Assembly: GCA_050294475.1 (NCBI GenBank) | Contig: JBNKOE010000011.1 | Location: 62,001-126,000, forward strand | From: Thalassobellus sp050294475 | GTDB taxonomy: Bacteria; Bacteroidota; Bacteroidia; Flavobacteriales; Flavobacteriaceae | DNA length: 64,000 bases | Direction: 5' to 3' | Shown here: positions 44,558 to 53,527 of the stretch, piece by piece | How positions within the stretch are numbered: position 1 is the stretch's first letter | Layout of the letters: each line of letters opens with the position of its first letter | Notes under the pieces: model-generated | Databases searched by the model: none | Told to the model about the DNA's origin: nothing | The model's input: only the letters and a program-made list of their open reading frames with translations | Made by a program: the position numbers and the translations under genes

Positions 44558-46009
44558 TTAATTCCATCCGCCTCCTAAAGCTTGGTAAATTTTAATATTA
44601 GCTAGCATTTGTTCTTTTTTTGTTTCAATAATTTCAATTTTAGAATCTAATGCTTCGCGCTGTGTAAATAAAACTTCAGTATATTCTATTCTTGCCGATT
44701 TAAAAAGACGAATAGCAAGATCGATAGACTCATCAAGTGCTTTTACCTGTGCTGCTCTTAACTCATAACTTGCTTTAAGATTATTAATATTAGACAGCTC
44801 ATTTTGCACTTCGACATAGCCATTTAAAATAGCTCTTTCATATTCGTAAACAGCTTGTAATTGCTTGTTGGTTGCATTTTTGTACTCTGCTTTTATAGCA
44901 TTTCTATTAATTAATGGCCCAACAACATCGCCTACCAAAGAATATATTAATGATTCTGGAGTACTCGTAAGGTATTTAGTTTTAAAAGCTTGTAAACCAA
45001 CACCTGCTTTAATACCAATTGAAGGGTAGAAATTTGCACGTGCTACTTTAGTATCTAATTTAGCTGCAGCAAGCTCATACTCTGCTTGTTTTATATCTGG
45101 GCGATTTAACAGTAATTGAGATGGTAAACCTGCATTAATTGCATCAACCTTTTTAGATATAAAATTTTTAGAATCTCTTTTTATATGTTGCGGATAGCGC
45201 CCTACTAAGAAATTGATTTTATTTTCAGTCTCTACAATTTTTTGCTGAATTTCAAACTTACTACTTTGATTTTTATACACCTCTGCATCAAATCTACTTA
45301 CAGCCAACTGTGTTGCTCTACCTGCTTGTTTTTGAAGCTTTACCATACGCTGTGCTTCTTTTTGAATTTCAAGATTCTGCTCTATAATAGCTAATTGGTT
45401 ATCTAATGTTACTAACTCATAATACGAGTTAGCAATTTCTGAAACCAATTGGGTTACCATAAAGTTTTTACCTTCAACAGAAGACAAATATTCAAAAACA
45501 GCTGCTTTTTTACTATTACGCAGTTTTTTCCAAACATCAAGCTCCCAAGACGCTGATAGTCCTGCAGAAAAATTGGTTAGCGGTTCTGGAAACGCTTCGT
45601 CTTCTCTAACTTTAAGTTCCTTTTCTACAGCACCATTTCTTGTAAATTCACCAACTTTTTCAACATCGGCTCCTGCATACGCATTTATAAATGGTAAATA
45701 TTCTCCTTTTCGGGCTTTAATTTCATTTTTAGACATATCAACTTGCTGTAACATAATGTTAAGCTCTTGATTATTAGCCAAACCTGTCTCTATTAATGTT
45801 ATTAAATTAGGATCTGAAAAAAAGTCTTTCCATTTAACCATTGCCGTATTTGTAGTGTCTGTTGACATACTCTGGTATTGTTCTGGAACGGCTTTATTTT
45901 CTTCTCGCACTGTTTTTGAAGAAACACAAGAATTTAAGGTTATTACAGCAAGAATTCCTACTGCAAAAAACCTCCTAACTTCAAATTTTCTTATTTTAAT
46001 ATTATTCAT
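44558..46009 (-). CDS. Outer-membrane efflux lipoprotein (TolC/OprM/NodT family)
   Basis: 483 residues. The N-terminus (RRFFAVGILAVITLNSCVSS) is a lipoprotein signal with Cys near residue 28, as in OprM-type factors. Two OEP repeats follow, recognisable by LDVWKKLRNSKKAAVFEYL and LLNRPDIKQAEYELAAAKLD near residue 295, with long helical stretches for the periplasmic tunnel. It forms the outer-membrane channel for the pump encoded immediately upstream; the two genes overlap by eight bases. Confidence 0.92.
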   Translation of the reverse strand: MNNIKIRKFEVRRFFAVGILAVITLNSCVSSKTVREENKAVPEQYQSMSTDTTNTAMVKWKDFFSDPNLITLIETGLANNQELNIMLQQVDMSKNEIKARKGEYLPFINAYAGADVEKVGEFTRNGAVEKELKVREDEAFPEPLTNFSAGLSASWELDVWKKLRNSKKAAVFEYLSSVEGKNFMVTQLVSEIANSYYELVTLDNQLAIIEQNLEIQKEAQRMVKLQKQAGRATQLAVSRFDAEVYKNQSSKFEIQQKIVETENKINFLVGRYPQHIKRDSKNFISKKVDAINAGLPSQLLLNRPDIKQAEYELAAAKLDTKVARANFYPSIGIKAGVGLQAFKTKYLTSTPESLIYSLVGDVVGPLINRNAIKAEYKNATNKQLQAVYEYERAILNGYVEVQNELSNINNLKASYELRAAQVKALDESIDLAIRLFKSARIEYTEVLFTQREALDSKIEIIETKKEQMLANIKIYQALGGGWN

Positions 46010-49000
46010 CTTTTTTTCTTTTAGTAAGTTTCTTTAAAAGCTTTTTTAATTCGCTAATCTTACTAGCGTTAAGTTCACTCAAGCTATCGCTTTCGCTCTT
46101 TCTCATAAACTCTTCTGAAATTGGCTCGCTAGATTCATCTCTTATAAGTCCTTTACCATCTGACATTTTTGCGAAAACATAGTATAAACCTGGAATTAAT
46201 AGTACGCCAAAAATAGTTCCTATAAGCATCCCTCCCATAGCAGAACCTCCAATGGTTCTGTTTCCAATAGCACCTGCTCCTGTTGCAACTACTAAAGGCA
46301 CTAATCCTGCTATAAAAGCGAAAGATGTCATTAAAATAGGTCTAAATCTTGCTTTTGAACCTTCAATTGCGGCCTCTAAAACTGTAGCGCCTTGTCTATG
46401 CTTTTGCACAGCAAATTCTACAATTAACACGGCATTTTTACCTAGCAATCCAACTAACATAATAACCCCAATTTGAGCATATACATCGTTGGCTAATCCC
46501 ATTGTTTTTAATAGTAAGAACGAACCAAAAACTCCAACTGGAAGTGATAATATTACTGCTAAGGGCAGTAAAAAACTTTCGTATTGCGCAGCAAGCACGA
46601 AGTACACAAATATAAGTACGACAATAAAAATGTATAAAGATTCACTACCTCTACTCGCTTCATCATAACTTAAACCTTCCCAACCAATATCATATCCTCT
46701 TGGAAGTTCTTGTTTAGCAACTTCTTTAATAGCTTTAATAGCATCTCCACTGGTATAACCTGGTGCAGGAAGTCCGCGTATGGCTGCCGAATTATATAAG
46801 TTATATCTTGTAATTTCATTTGGACCTAAACTTTTTTCAATGGTCATAAATGCTGAGTACGGCACCATTTCGCCTTCTTCATTCTTTACAAAAAGCTTTT
46901 TAAGATCTGACGGCAATCTTCTGTATTCTGGAGCAGCTTGTGTATACACTTTGAAAAAACGTCCAAAACGGATAAACCCTTGCTCGTAAGTACTACCAAT
47001 TAGAATATTTAAATTCTCCATAGCTTTGGCAATGCTCACCCCTTTTTGCATAGCTATTTTGTTATTTATTTTTAATTTATACTGCGGATAATTAGCAGAA
47101 TAAAAAGTAAACAAACCTGTAATTTCCTTACGTTTAGATAAGGCTTCCATAAAATCGTTATTGATTTTTTCGAATTTATGATAATCGGTAGAATTGGTTT
47201 TATCTAATAGACGCATAGAGAAACCTCCAGACGATCCAAATCCGGGTACAGCAGGTGGTTCAAAGTATTCTATAACAGCACCTAAATCTTTGGTTTCTTC
47301 TTCTAACTCTTCCATGATTTGGTGTACCGAATGCATACGTTCCGACCACGGTTTTAAGTTAATTAAACATGTACCTGCGTTAGAACCACGTCCCTCTGTC
47401 ATAATCTCAAAACCTGCTAGAGATGACACTGATTCTACACCTTCAGTTTCTTCACAAATTTTTTGCAATTTTTTAGCTACTTCATTAGTACGTTCTAAAG
47501 TTGCCCCTGGTGGTGTTTGAATAATAGCATAAATCATCCCTTGATCTTCATTTGGAATAAAACCTGCTGGTAACACCTTATTAGTAAAAAAAATACCTGC
47601 ACAAAACGCTAGTAAAACTCCAAAAGTAACAACGCGTCTAGCTACTATTTTATTTAAAATATTAACATATTTACCTGTTAATCTTTCAAAACCTTTATTA
47701 AACCAGTCTATAAATCTATCTATTGGAGATGTTCTTTTCTTACCGTGATTATTTTTTAACAACATGGCGCATAATACAGGTGTTAGTGTTAATGCCACTA
47801 CCGCAGAAATAACTATAGAACCTGCCATGGTAATTGAAAACTGACGGTAGAAAACACCCACTGGACCTGTCATAAATGAAATTGGAATAAACACCGATAC
47901 CATTACTAAAGTAATAGCCACAATAGCACCTCCTATTTCACCCAACACTTCTGATGATGCTTTATAAGGTGTAAGATGTTCTTCTTCCATTTTAACATGT
48001 ACTGCTTCTACAACTACAATGGCATTATCGACCACAATACCAATAGCAAGTACCAAAGCAAAAAGTGTAATTAAATTAATTGAAAGTCCGAATAGCTGCA
48101 TAATAAAAAATGCGCCGACCAGTGACACAGGTACCGCTATAATTGGAATTAATGTAGAACGCCAATCTCCTAAAAATAAGAACACAACAATTGCTACCAA
48201 AATAAAAGCATCACGTAGCGTATGCAACACTTGATCGATTGAAGCATCTAAGAAATTAGAAACGTCATAACTAATTTTAAAATCGACATTAGGCGGTAAA
48301 TCAGCTTTTAATTCTTCTAACTTTGCTTTTACCGCTTCAATAACATCACTACCATTACTACCAAAGGTTTGTTTTAAAACAATTGATGCCGATGGAGCAC
48401 CGTCTAAATTAGAATAAATATCAAAAAACTCACTTCCTAACTTAACATCTGCAATATCTCCTAATTTAATAAGCTCACCTTCTTCATTCGCCCTAATTAT
48501 AATATTCTTATATTGTTCTGGTTCATTGTATCTATTTTCATAAACCAGTACGTATTCTAAAGATTGAGAGGTCATACCAGAACTTCTTCCTAAACGCCCT
48601 GGTCTAGCAAGAATACTCTGTTCTTCCATGGCCTCTAATACTTCTTCTGCCGAAATATTATAAGCACGCATTCTATCTGGTTTTAACCAAACACGCATCG
48701 CATACTTTCTACTTCCTAATATTTTAGCACTTGCAATCCCATTTATTCGCTGAATATCAGGGATAACCTTAGTATAAGCATAATTATAAAGAAATTTTTC
48801 GTCAATACTTTTAGTTGAATCTTTACTAAAAAGATTCACATACATTAACATACTAGGCTGTACAGGTGTAATAATAACTCCTTCTCGTTGCACCAGATCG
48901 GGAAGTAATGGCATAACTTGATCTACCCTTGTTTTAACCCTAATAACCGCCTGATTAGGATCGGTGCCTGGTTCAAAAATAACACGTAAGGTTCCTTCAC

Positions 49001-49256
49001 CTGCACTGGTTGCATCAGATGCTATATAACGCATTCCTTGCACTCCATTTATCGCTGTTTCTAAAGGAATAAGCGTAGAATTAACTAATACATCGGCACT
49101 AGACCCTGGATATGCAATAAAAATATTTACAGTTGTAGGTGCAATTGATGGAAATTGAGAAACAGGTAATTGCTTTATAGCAAGCCCGCCTATAAATACG
49201 ATCAGTACCGATATAACAATAGCCAATACCGGTCTTTTTATAAATTTTTTAAACAT
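46002..49256 (-). CDS. RND efflux pump, hydrophobe/amphiphile type (AcrB-like)
   Basis: 1084 residues with twelve membrane segments and two large periplasmic loops. Start MFKKFIKRPVLAIVISVLI and the proton-relay segment VLAIGIVVDNAIVVVEAVH near residue 402 (the Asp in TM4) are diagnostic of HAE1 pumps. IGGSAMGGMLIGTIFGVLLI marks the last segments. It exports drugs, detergents or similar compounds with the adaptor upstream and channel downstream. The C-terminal 60 residues are highly charged (SESDSLSELNASKISELKK) and not part of the usual fold. Confidence 0.95.
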   Translation of the reverse strand: MFKKFIKRPVLAIVISVLIVFIGGLAIKQLPVSQFPSIAPTTVNIFIAYPGSSADVLVNSTLIPLETAINGVQGMRYIASDATSAGEGTLRVIFEPGTDPNQAVIRVKTRVDQVMPLLPDLVQREGVIITPVQPSMLMYVNLFSKDSTKSIDEKFLYNYAYTKVIPDIQRINGIASAKILGSRKYAMRVWLKPDRMRAYNISAEEVLEAMEEQSILARPGRLGRSSGMTSQSLEYVLVYENRYNEPEQYKNIIIRANEEGELIKLGDIADVKLGSEFFDIYSNLDGAPSASIVLKQTFGSNGSDVIEAVKAKLEELKADLPPNVDFKISYDVSNFLDASIDQVLHTLRDAFILVAIVVFLFLGDWRSTLIPIIAVPVSLVGAFFIMQLFGLSINLITLFALVLAIGIVVDNAIVVVEAVHVKMEEEHLTPYKASSEVLGEIGGAIVAITLVMVSVFIPISFMTGPVGVFYRQFSITMAGSIVISAVVALTLTPVLCAMLLKNNHGKKRTSPIDRFIDWFNKGFERLTGKYVNILNKIVARRVVTFGVLLAFCAGIFFTNKVLPAGFIPNEDQGMIYAIIQTPPGATLERTNEVAKKLQKICEETEGVESVSSLAGFEIMTEGRGSNAGTCLINLKPWSERMHSVHQIMEELEEETKDLGAVIEYFEPPAVPGFGSSGGFSMRLLDKTNSTDYHKFEKINNDFMEALSKRKEITGLFTFYSANYPQYKLKINNKIAMQKGVSIAKAMENLNILIGSTYEQGFIRFGRFFKVYTQAAPEYRRLPSDLKKLFVKNEEGEMVPYSAFMTIEKSLGPNEITRYNLYNSAAIRGLPAPGYTSGDAIKAIKEVAKQELPRGYDIGWEGLSYDEASRGSESLYIFIVVLIFVYFVLAAQYESFLLPLAVILSLPVGVFGSFLLLKTMGLANDVYAQIGVIMLVGLLGKNAVLIVEFAVQKHRQGATVLEAAIEGSKARFRPILMTSFAFIAGLVPLVVATGAGAIGNRTIGGSAMGGMLIGTIFGVLLIPGLYYVFAKMSDGKGLIRDESSEPISEEFMRKSESDSLSELNASKISELKKLLKKLTKRKKDE

Positions 49257-49278
49257 AATTTATTAGATTAGGTTAGAA

Positions 49279-50361
49279 TTACTCGGCATTAATTGCTAAA
49301 TGAGACAACACTGATTTAGGATCTTCGAAATTCGTTTCAATTTTTTCTTGATCTTTTACCATTCTAATTCCTTCAAGTAAAATCTGATCATTTTGTGTTA
49401 AACCTTTATCTACTATAAATATATTTGGCAACTCAGCACCAACAGTTATTTCTCTTTGGTGTAATACATGATCTTTCCCTACTACAAACACATATTTTTT
49501 ATCTAAAATCTCAAACGTAGCTTTCTGAGGTATTATAATAACATCTTTATAAGGAATTTTCATAATCACACTTCCTGTTTCTCCATGTCTTAAAACCCCT
49601 TCTGGATTAGGAAATGTTGCTCTAAAAGCAATGTTTCCTGTCTGAGGATTAAACTCACCTTCAATAGTTTCAATAATTCCTGTTTGATTAAACAGTTTAT
49701 TATTTGCCATTAAAAGTCCTACTTCTTTATTTGCCTGTTTATCTTTATTAATAATATAATCTAGATATTCAGATTCAGGCACATTAAAATACACCCACAT
49801 TTTACTGTTGTCTGATAGTGTTGTTAACAATTCACCTTCATCTAAAAGGCTTCCTTCTCTAGCCTCCAAATGATCCATAACACCATCAAATGGTGCTTTT
49901 ATATTAGCAAAACTTAAAAGTGTTTTGGCTAACTTGACTTCTGCCTTTGCTTTTTCATAGTTAGCTTTAGCCATTGCCAATTCGTTTGCAGATACAACAT
50001 TTCCTTCTGCTAAAAGCTTGGTGTTCTCTAATTCTATTTTGGCTACGTCTGCTTCTGCTTTTGCTTTTTGTAAATCAGCTTGATATATATTGGGCATAAT
50101 TTGAAACATATTTTGTCCCTTTTTTACAAATTGACCTTCATCTACAAAAACATTTTGTAGGTAGCCTTTTTCTAAAGCTCTAAGTTCTATATGTTTAATG
50201 GAGTGTATTTGACTCACATAATCTTTTGTAATAATGGTATCTTTTTTAATTGGATTGGTTACCAAAAATTTGACTTCCTCTTTTTTTGTTTCCTTTTTAG
50301 TTTCGCAACTTGCAAAAACTAATAATGCACTTAAGCCGATGAAAAAGAAATTTCTTTTCAT
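49279..50361 (-). CDS. Periplasmic adaptor of RND efflux pump (AcrA/MFP family)
   Basis: 360 residues. The lipoprotein signal ends in ALLVFASC (Cys19). A hairpin of two long helices (ADLQKAKAEADVAKIELENT, then ELAMAKANYEKAKAEVKLAK) is flanked by lipoyl halves (VDEGQFVKKGQNMF and IKAPFDGVMDHLEAREGSL), then beta-barrel and membrane-proximal domains. It joins the inner-membrane pump to the outer-membrane channel. It is the first gene of the three-gene operon; 22 bases separate it from the pump gene. No regulator gene is adjacent. Confidence 0.93.
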   Translation of the reverse strand: MKRNFFFIGLSALLVFASCETKKETKKEEVKFLVTNPIKKDTIITKDYVSQIHSIKHIELRALEKGYLQNVFVDEGQFVKKGQNMFQIMPNIYQADLQKAKAEADVAKIELENTKLLAEGNVVSANELAMAKANYEKAKAEVKLAKTLLSFANIKAPFDGVMDHLEAREGSLLDEGELLTTLSDNSKMWVYFNVPESEYLDYIINKDKQANKEVGLLMANNKLFNQTGIIETIEGEFNPQTGNIAFRATFPNPEGVLRHGETGSVIMKIPYKDVIIIPQKATFEILDKKYVFVVGKDHVLHQREITVGAELPNIFIVDKGLTQNDQILLEGIRMVKDQEKIETNFEDPKSVLSHLAINAE

Positions 50362-50511
50362 AGTTTTAACTGTTTAAAATTTATTTTAATAAAATGACTA
50401 GACTAGTAAATCAGATCTAAAAGTAGATTGACAAACAAATATTTAATTGAAATTTTTGTGATAAAACAGTCCTGATTTTAGAATTAAATGGACTGGTAAA
50501 AAAAAATAAAA

Positions 50512-50943
50512 TCAGATTATAAAAACCTCAAATTTAGCATGTAATCGAAGAGATGTATTGCTAATAAGATATTTAGTTCGAAATGAATACTCTTGAACTT
50601 TACAAGAGATATCTTTAAATAGTTGAGCATAAAGAATAGAGAAAACAGGATTACTTAACCATAAAAGCTTATTAGAAATATCTAAACTTTCTTCTAAATT
50701 CTCTTCTTGATTCTCTTCTATAATTTCAACAAATAAAGTATGCTCTGGTCCTGATTGAGGAATATTAAAAACAGGAATAGTTACTTGTTGTTCTTCAAAA
50801 GTATAAGTTGTTAATAACCCTTTATTATTTTGATTAGAAACATCTTCTTGAATGCCAAAAATTGAACTTGCATGCAAGTTCGCAAATGCATTTAGCAATA
50901 AAATTGTTACTAATAATAAATATGTTTTTAACGTCTTTTTCAT
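50512..50943 (-). CDS. Small secreted protein of unknown function
   Basis: 143 residues. The N-terminus (KTYLLLVTILLLNAFANLHA) is a clear signal peptide. The mature part has an acidic stretch (EIIEENQEENLEESLDI) and no motif or domain that I recognise. It lies 150 bases upstream of the efflux adaptor on the same strand. The short distance and shared direction suggest co-expression, for example as an envelope-stress sensor or accessory, but nothing in the sequence shows this. The codon use looks normal. Confidence 0.6.
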   Translation of the reverse strand: MKKTLKTYLLLVTILLLNAFANLHASSIFGIQEDVSNQNNKGLLTTYTFEEQQVTIPVFNIPQSGPEHTLFVEIIEENQEENLEESLDISNKLLWLSNPVFSILYAQLFKDISCKVQEYSFRTKYLISNTSLRLHAKFEVFII

Positions 50944-51183
50944 TATTAGAAGCCAAAACTATATTAATTAGTTCATACAACCAAATCATGATTATTTAAA
51001 ACTAAATGAATTTTAAAGTTTTATGAAAAGCTTAACTTTTACTATAAGTATATGTAATAAATGTAGTAGTCTACTATCAAAATTATTGAAGTCTTAAAAA
51101 TAAAAAATCTTGCAAAGATTGATAATTTTTAATTCTTCTAACTTTGATAATAATTTATGTAAAAAGATTAGTCTTTTGGTTAA

Positions 51184-51535
51184 TTAAACTCTATAAGGAT
51201 TAAAACTTTGAAGAAACATATAAATATTAACTTCAAAAAAGAAACAAATTATTATAAATATAAAAATCATATAAACTATGTTTTTATTGTAGACTTTATC
51301 TTTTAAAGATCTAAAACAATACCATAATACCAAACTAAATATTGGAATAAAGAAGAATAATGGAAATGCTATATAATAAATTAAATAACCTGGTATTAAT
51401 GGATTATTAGTATTTAAATAAGATTGTACAAATGATATAGAATAACTAAATATTCTTAGAAAAGAATATATAGCAGAAATTATTAAAAAACTCGAAGTAC
51501 TTTTTTACTAGTTAAATCCAAATTATTTTTTTTCT
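51184..51535 (-). pseudogene. Probable frameshifted small membrane protein gene
   Basis: On the minus strand an open frame of about 105 codons without a proper start ends at TAA 51184-51186. It reads like a membrane protein: SFLIISAIYSFLRIFSYSI, then LIYYIAFPLFFFIPIFSLVL and YMIFIFIIICFFFEVNIYMF. Just upstream, another frame gives NLDLTSKKVLRVF and runs into a stop at a run of T; joining the frames there gives a continuous protein. The simplest reading is a small gene broken by a homopolymer frameshift. The rest of the 655-nt gap 50944-51598 shows no gene. Confidence 0.35.
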
Positions 51536-51577
51536 ATCAACCTTTAAAACGATAAAAAGCCTTTGAATAACTATAAG

Positions 51578-51598
51578 ACTCCTGCTTTCGCAGGAATT
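51578..51598. repeat. Short palindromic repeat (CCTGC...GCAGG family)
   Basis: Core CCTGCTTTCGCAGG at 51581-51594, ending directly before the ftsY stop codon. Third clear copy of the family in the window. Confidence 0.6.
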
Positions 51599-52573
51599 TT
51601 ACTTAAAAAAAGAATCTACAAACTCAAACTTATTGAATACTTGTAAATCTTCAATCCCTTCACCTACACCAATATATTTTACAGGAATTTTAAATTGGTC
51701 TGAAATTCCAATTACAACGCCTCCTTTTGCAGTACCGTCAAGTTTTGTAACTGCTAATGATGTTACCTCTGTAGCAGCTGTAAACTGTTTTGCTTGCTCA
51801 AAAGCATTTTGACCTGTTGAACCATCTAAAACCAATAATACATCATGTGGTGCATCGCCAACCACTTTTTGCATCACGCGTTTTACTTTTGTTAGCTCGT
51901 TCATTAAATTTACCTTATTATGCAAACGCCCTGCGGTATCAATAATAATAACATCTGCTCCTTGATTTACGCCTGACTGTAATGCATCAAAAGCTACAGA
52001 TGCAGGATCGCTTCCCATATCTTGTCGTACCATAGGCACATCCACACGGTCTGCCCATACTTGTAATTGATCTATAGCTGCTGCTCTAAAGGTATCGGCT
52101 GCTCCAAGTACAACTTTTAATCCTTGTTTTTTAAACTGATAGGCTAATTTTCCAATAGTGGTTGTTTTTCCAACACCATTAACACCAACTACCATTAATA
52201 CATAAGGTGTTTTAGCTCCATTGGGTTGTTTTGGCAAATCAGGAATTGTAAATTCTGTGTATTCACCAGTATTAGTTTCACTTAATAAGCCTGCTATTTC
52301 TTCTCGAAGAATTTTGTTTAACTCGTCGGTACCTAAATACTTGTCTTTTGAAACACGTTCTTCAATACGCTCAATAACTTTAAGAGTTGTATTTACACCA
52401 ACATCACTAGACACTAAAACTTCTTCTAAGCTATCTAAAACATCATCATCTACTTTAGATTTTCCTGCTACTGCTTTACTTAATTTACCAAAAAAGCTAG
52501 ATTTAGTTTTTTCTAAACCTTTATCTAATGTTTCTTTTTTTTCTGAAGAAAATATTTTTTTAAAAAAACTCAT
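51599..52573 (-). CDS. ftsY: Signal recognition particle receptor FtsY
   Basis: 324 residues, with only a short N-terminal acidic region as in many Bacteroidota. The NG domain is complete: GVNGVGKTTTIGKLAY (G1), DTFRAAAIDQL (G2), IIIDTAGRLHNK (G3), VTKLDGTAKGGVVIGI (G4) and KYIGVGEGIEDLQVFN. It receives ribosome-nascent chains bound to SRP at the membrane and passes them to SecYEG. It follows the ribosomal protein genes but a terminator and a hairpin repeat lie between, so it may be transcribed separately. Confidence 0.95.
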   Translation of the reverse strand: MSFFKKIFSSEKKETLDKGLEKTKSSFFGKLSKAVAGKSKVDDDVLDSLEEVLVSSDVGVNTTLKVIERIEERVSKDKYLGTDELNKILREEIAGLLSETNTGEYTEFTIPDLPKQPNGAKTPYVLMVVGVNGVGKTTTIGKLAYQFKKQGLKVVLGAADTFRAAAIDQLQVWADRVDVPMVRQDMGSDPASVAFDALQSGVNQGADVIIIDTAGRLHNKVNLMNELTKVKRVMQKVVGDAPHDVLLVLDGSTGQNAFEQAKQFTAATEVTSLAVTKLDGTAKGGVVIGISDQFKIPVKYIGVGEGIEDLQVFNKFEFVDSFFK

Positions 52574-52623
52574 TCTTTCAAACGTTTATTTATTGATTCG
52601 TTTATCTGTTTCTCTCTGTGAGC

Positions 52624-52701
52624 GCGTTAGGGATTGATGCGATATCCTTTTTTGTTTTTCTCAAAAAAGATTTAGCGGAAAGCCCGACCTTTAGGGAACG
52701 C
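52624..52701. repeat. Long-hairpin intergenic element, compact (copy 2)
   Basis: GCGTTAGGGATTGATGCGAT then ATCCTTTTTTG on the left and CAAAAAAGATTTAGCGGAAA, GCCCGACC, TTAGGGAACGC on the right. Same arms as at 35769-35916 but with only about ten bases in the loop. It is placed just upstream of ftsY. The gap 52574-52781 holds nothing else that I can recognise. Confidence 0.75.
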
Positions 52702-52781
52702 TCAAATTTTTATTGTCAATTTTCTTACCACAAATAGCAATAGTGCTAATATGTCAGAGAAAACCGTTCAAATATAAATAT

Positions 52782-52812
52782 AAAAAAGCAGCTTTCTATA
52801 CAGAAAGCTGCT
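52782..52812 (-). terminator. Rho-independent terminator after rpmB-rpmG-DUF4295
   Basis: AGCAGCTTTCTATACAGAAAGCTGCT hairpin at 52787-52812 followed on the minus strand by six T. It is 26 bases past the DUF4295 stop. The plus-strand side also has a short T run, so it may work in both directions. Confidence 0.85.
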
Positions 52813-52837
52813 TTTGAGTATCTTAAAAAACAAGGAT

Positions 52838-52990
52838 TTACTTTTTAGCTAAAAAGTCGTTTACTTGTTCTGGATTCATTATAGATTCAACAAACATGTA
52901 AGCTCCTGTTTTTGGAGACTTAACCATTTTTATTGCTTTCGTTAATCTTTTAGATCCTGTTTGTAATGATGCTACTGATTTCTTTGCCAT
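52838..52990 (-). CDS. DUF4295 family small basic protein
   Basis: 50 residues: starts MAKKSVASLQTGSKRLTKAI, then KMVKSPKTGAYMFVESIMNP, and ends EQVNDFLAKK. This is the DUF4295 family, a Bacteroidota-specific protein that is nearly always encoded right after rpmB and rpmG. Size, basic charge and gene order suggest a ribosome-associated role, but no function is established that I can name. It starts ten bases past the rpmG stop and ends the ribosomal protein operon. Confidence 0.88.
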   Translation of the reverse strand: MAKKSVASLQTGSKRLTKAIKMVKSPKTGAYMFVESIMNPEQVNDFLAKK

Positions 52991-53000
52991 GATCTATTTT

Positions 53001-53183
53001 TTACTTGATTTCTTTATGAACTGTCATACGTTTAAGAATTGGATTAAATTTTTTAATCTCCATTCTATCTGGCGTATTCTTTTTGTTTTTAGTAGTAATG
53101 TATCTTGAAGTTCCTGGTTGTCCAGACTCTTTATGCTCGGTACATTCTAATATTACTTGTATTCTATTACCTCTCTTTGCCAT
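53001..53183 (-). CDS. rpmG: 50S ribosomal protein L33
   Basis: 60 residues, complete. MAKRGNRIQVILECTEHKES opens the protein and TSRYITTKNKKNTPDRMEIK and FNPILKRMTVHKEIK follow, the standard L33 pattern. The zinc-binding Cys pairs of the C+ form are absent (one Cys only), so this is the zinc-free form. It sits 26 bases after rpmB and ten bases before DUF4295 in a three-gene operon. Confidence 0.96.
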   Translation of the reverse strand: MAKRGNRIQVILECTEHKESGQPGTSRYITTKNKKNTPDRMEIKKFNPILKRMTVHKEIK

Positions 53184-53209
53184 TTCTTTTACTTATTTAA
53201 ATACAGCTA

Positions 53210-53446
53210 TTATTTTAAAAATCCTTTAGATTTTGCATCTTTAATTGCTGCAGAAATACCTATTTTATTGATTGTTTTTAAAGCAGATGTAGAAACTTTT
53301 AAAGTTATCCAGCTGTCTTCTTCCGGAATATAAAAACGTTTCTTTACTAAATTCGCATTAAACTTGCGTTTAGTTCTGTTCATTGCATGAGACACGTTGT
53401 TTCCAACCATTGCCTTCTTTCCTGTAAGTTCACAAACTCTTGACAT
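53210..53446 (-). CDS. rpmB: 50S ribosomal protein L28
   Basis: 78 residues, complete. MSRVCELTGKKAMVGNNVSH, then NRTKRKFNANLVKKRFYIPE and the C-terminal KVSTSALKTINKIGISAAI are typical of L28. It is the first gene of the rpmB-rpmG-DUF4295 operon and has a good promoter 41 bases upstream of its start codon. Confidence 0.97.
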   Translation of the reverse strand: MSRVCELTGKKAMVGNNVSHAMNRTKRKFNANLVKKRFYIPEEDSWITLKVSTSALKTINKIGISAAIKDAKSKGFLK

Positions 53447-53486
53447 TATTTATAACTTTAAATTCTTGTTGCTTAAAATCGAGGTG

Positions 53487-53516
53487 CAAATATATAAAAT
53501 CTTTATGTTATGACAA
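53487..53516 (-). promoter_or_regulatory. Promoter of the rpmB-rpmG-DUF4295 operon
   Basis: On the minus strand TTG (53514-53516), 19 bases, then TATATTTG (53487-53494). Both boxes match the Bacteroidota consensus exactly and the -7 box is 41 bases from the rpmB ATG. This is one of the clearest promoters of the window. Confidence 0.75.
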
Positions 53517-53527
53517 TTTAAATTTTA

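Noticed and set aside
46252..48234. Several plus-strand open frames opposite the RND pump gene
   Set aside because: They are antisense shadows of a strongly conserved gene and have no start signals or family features.
50380..50420. Palindrome-like ACTAGTCTAGT upstream of the efflux adaptor as a possible operator
   Set aside because: It is short and could be chance in AT-rich DNA; no regulator gene is adjacent to support it.
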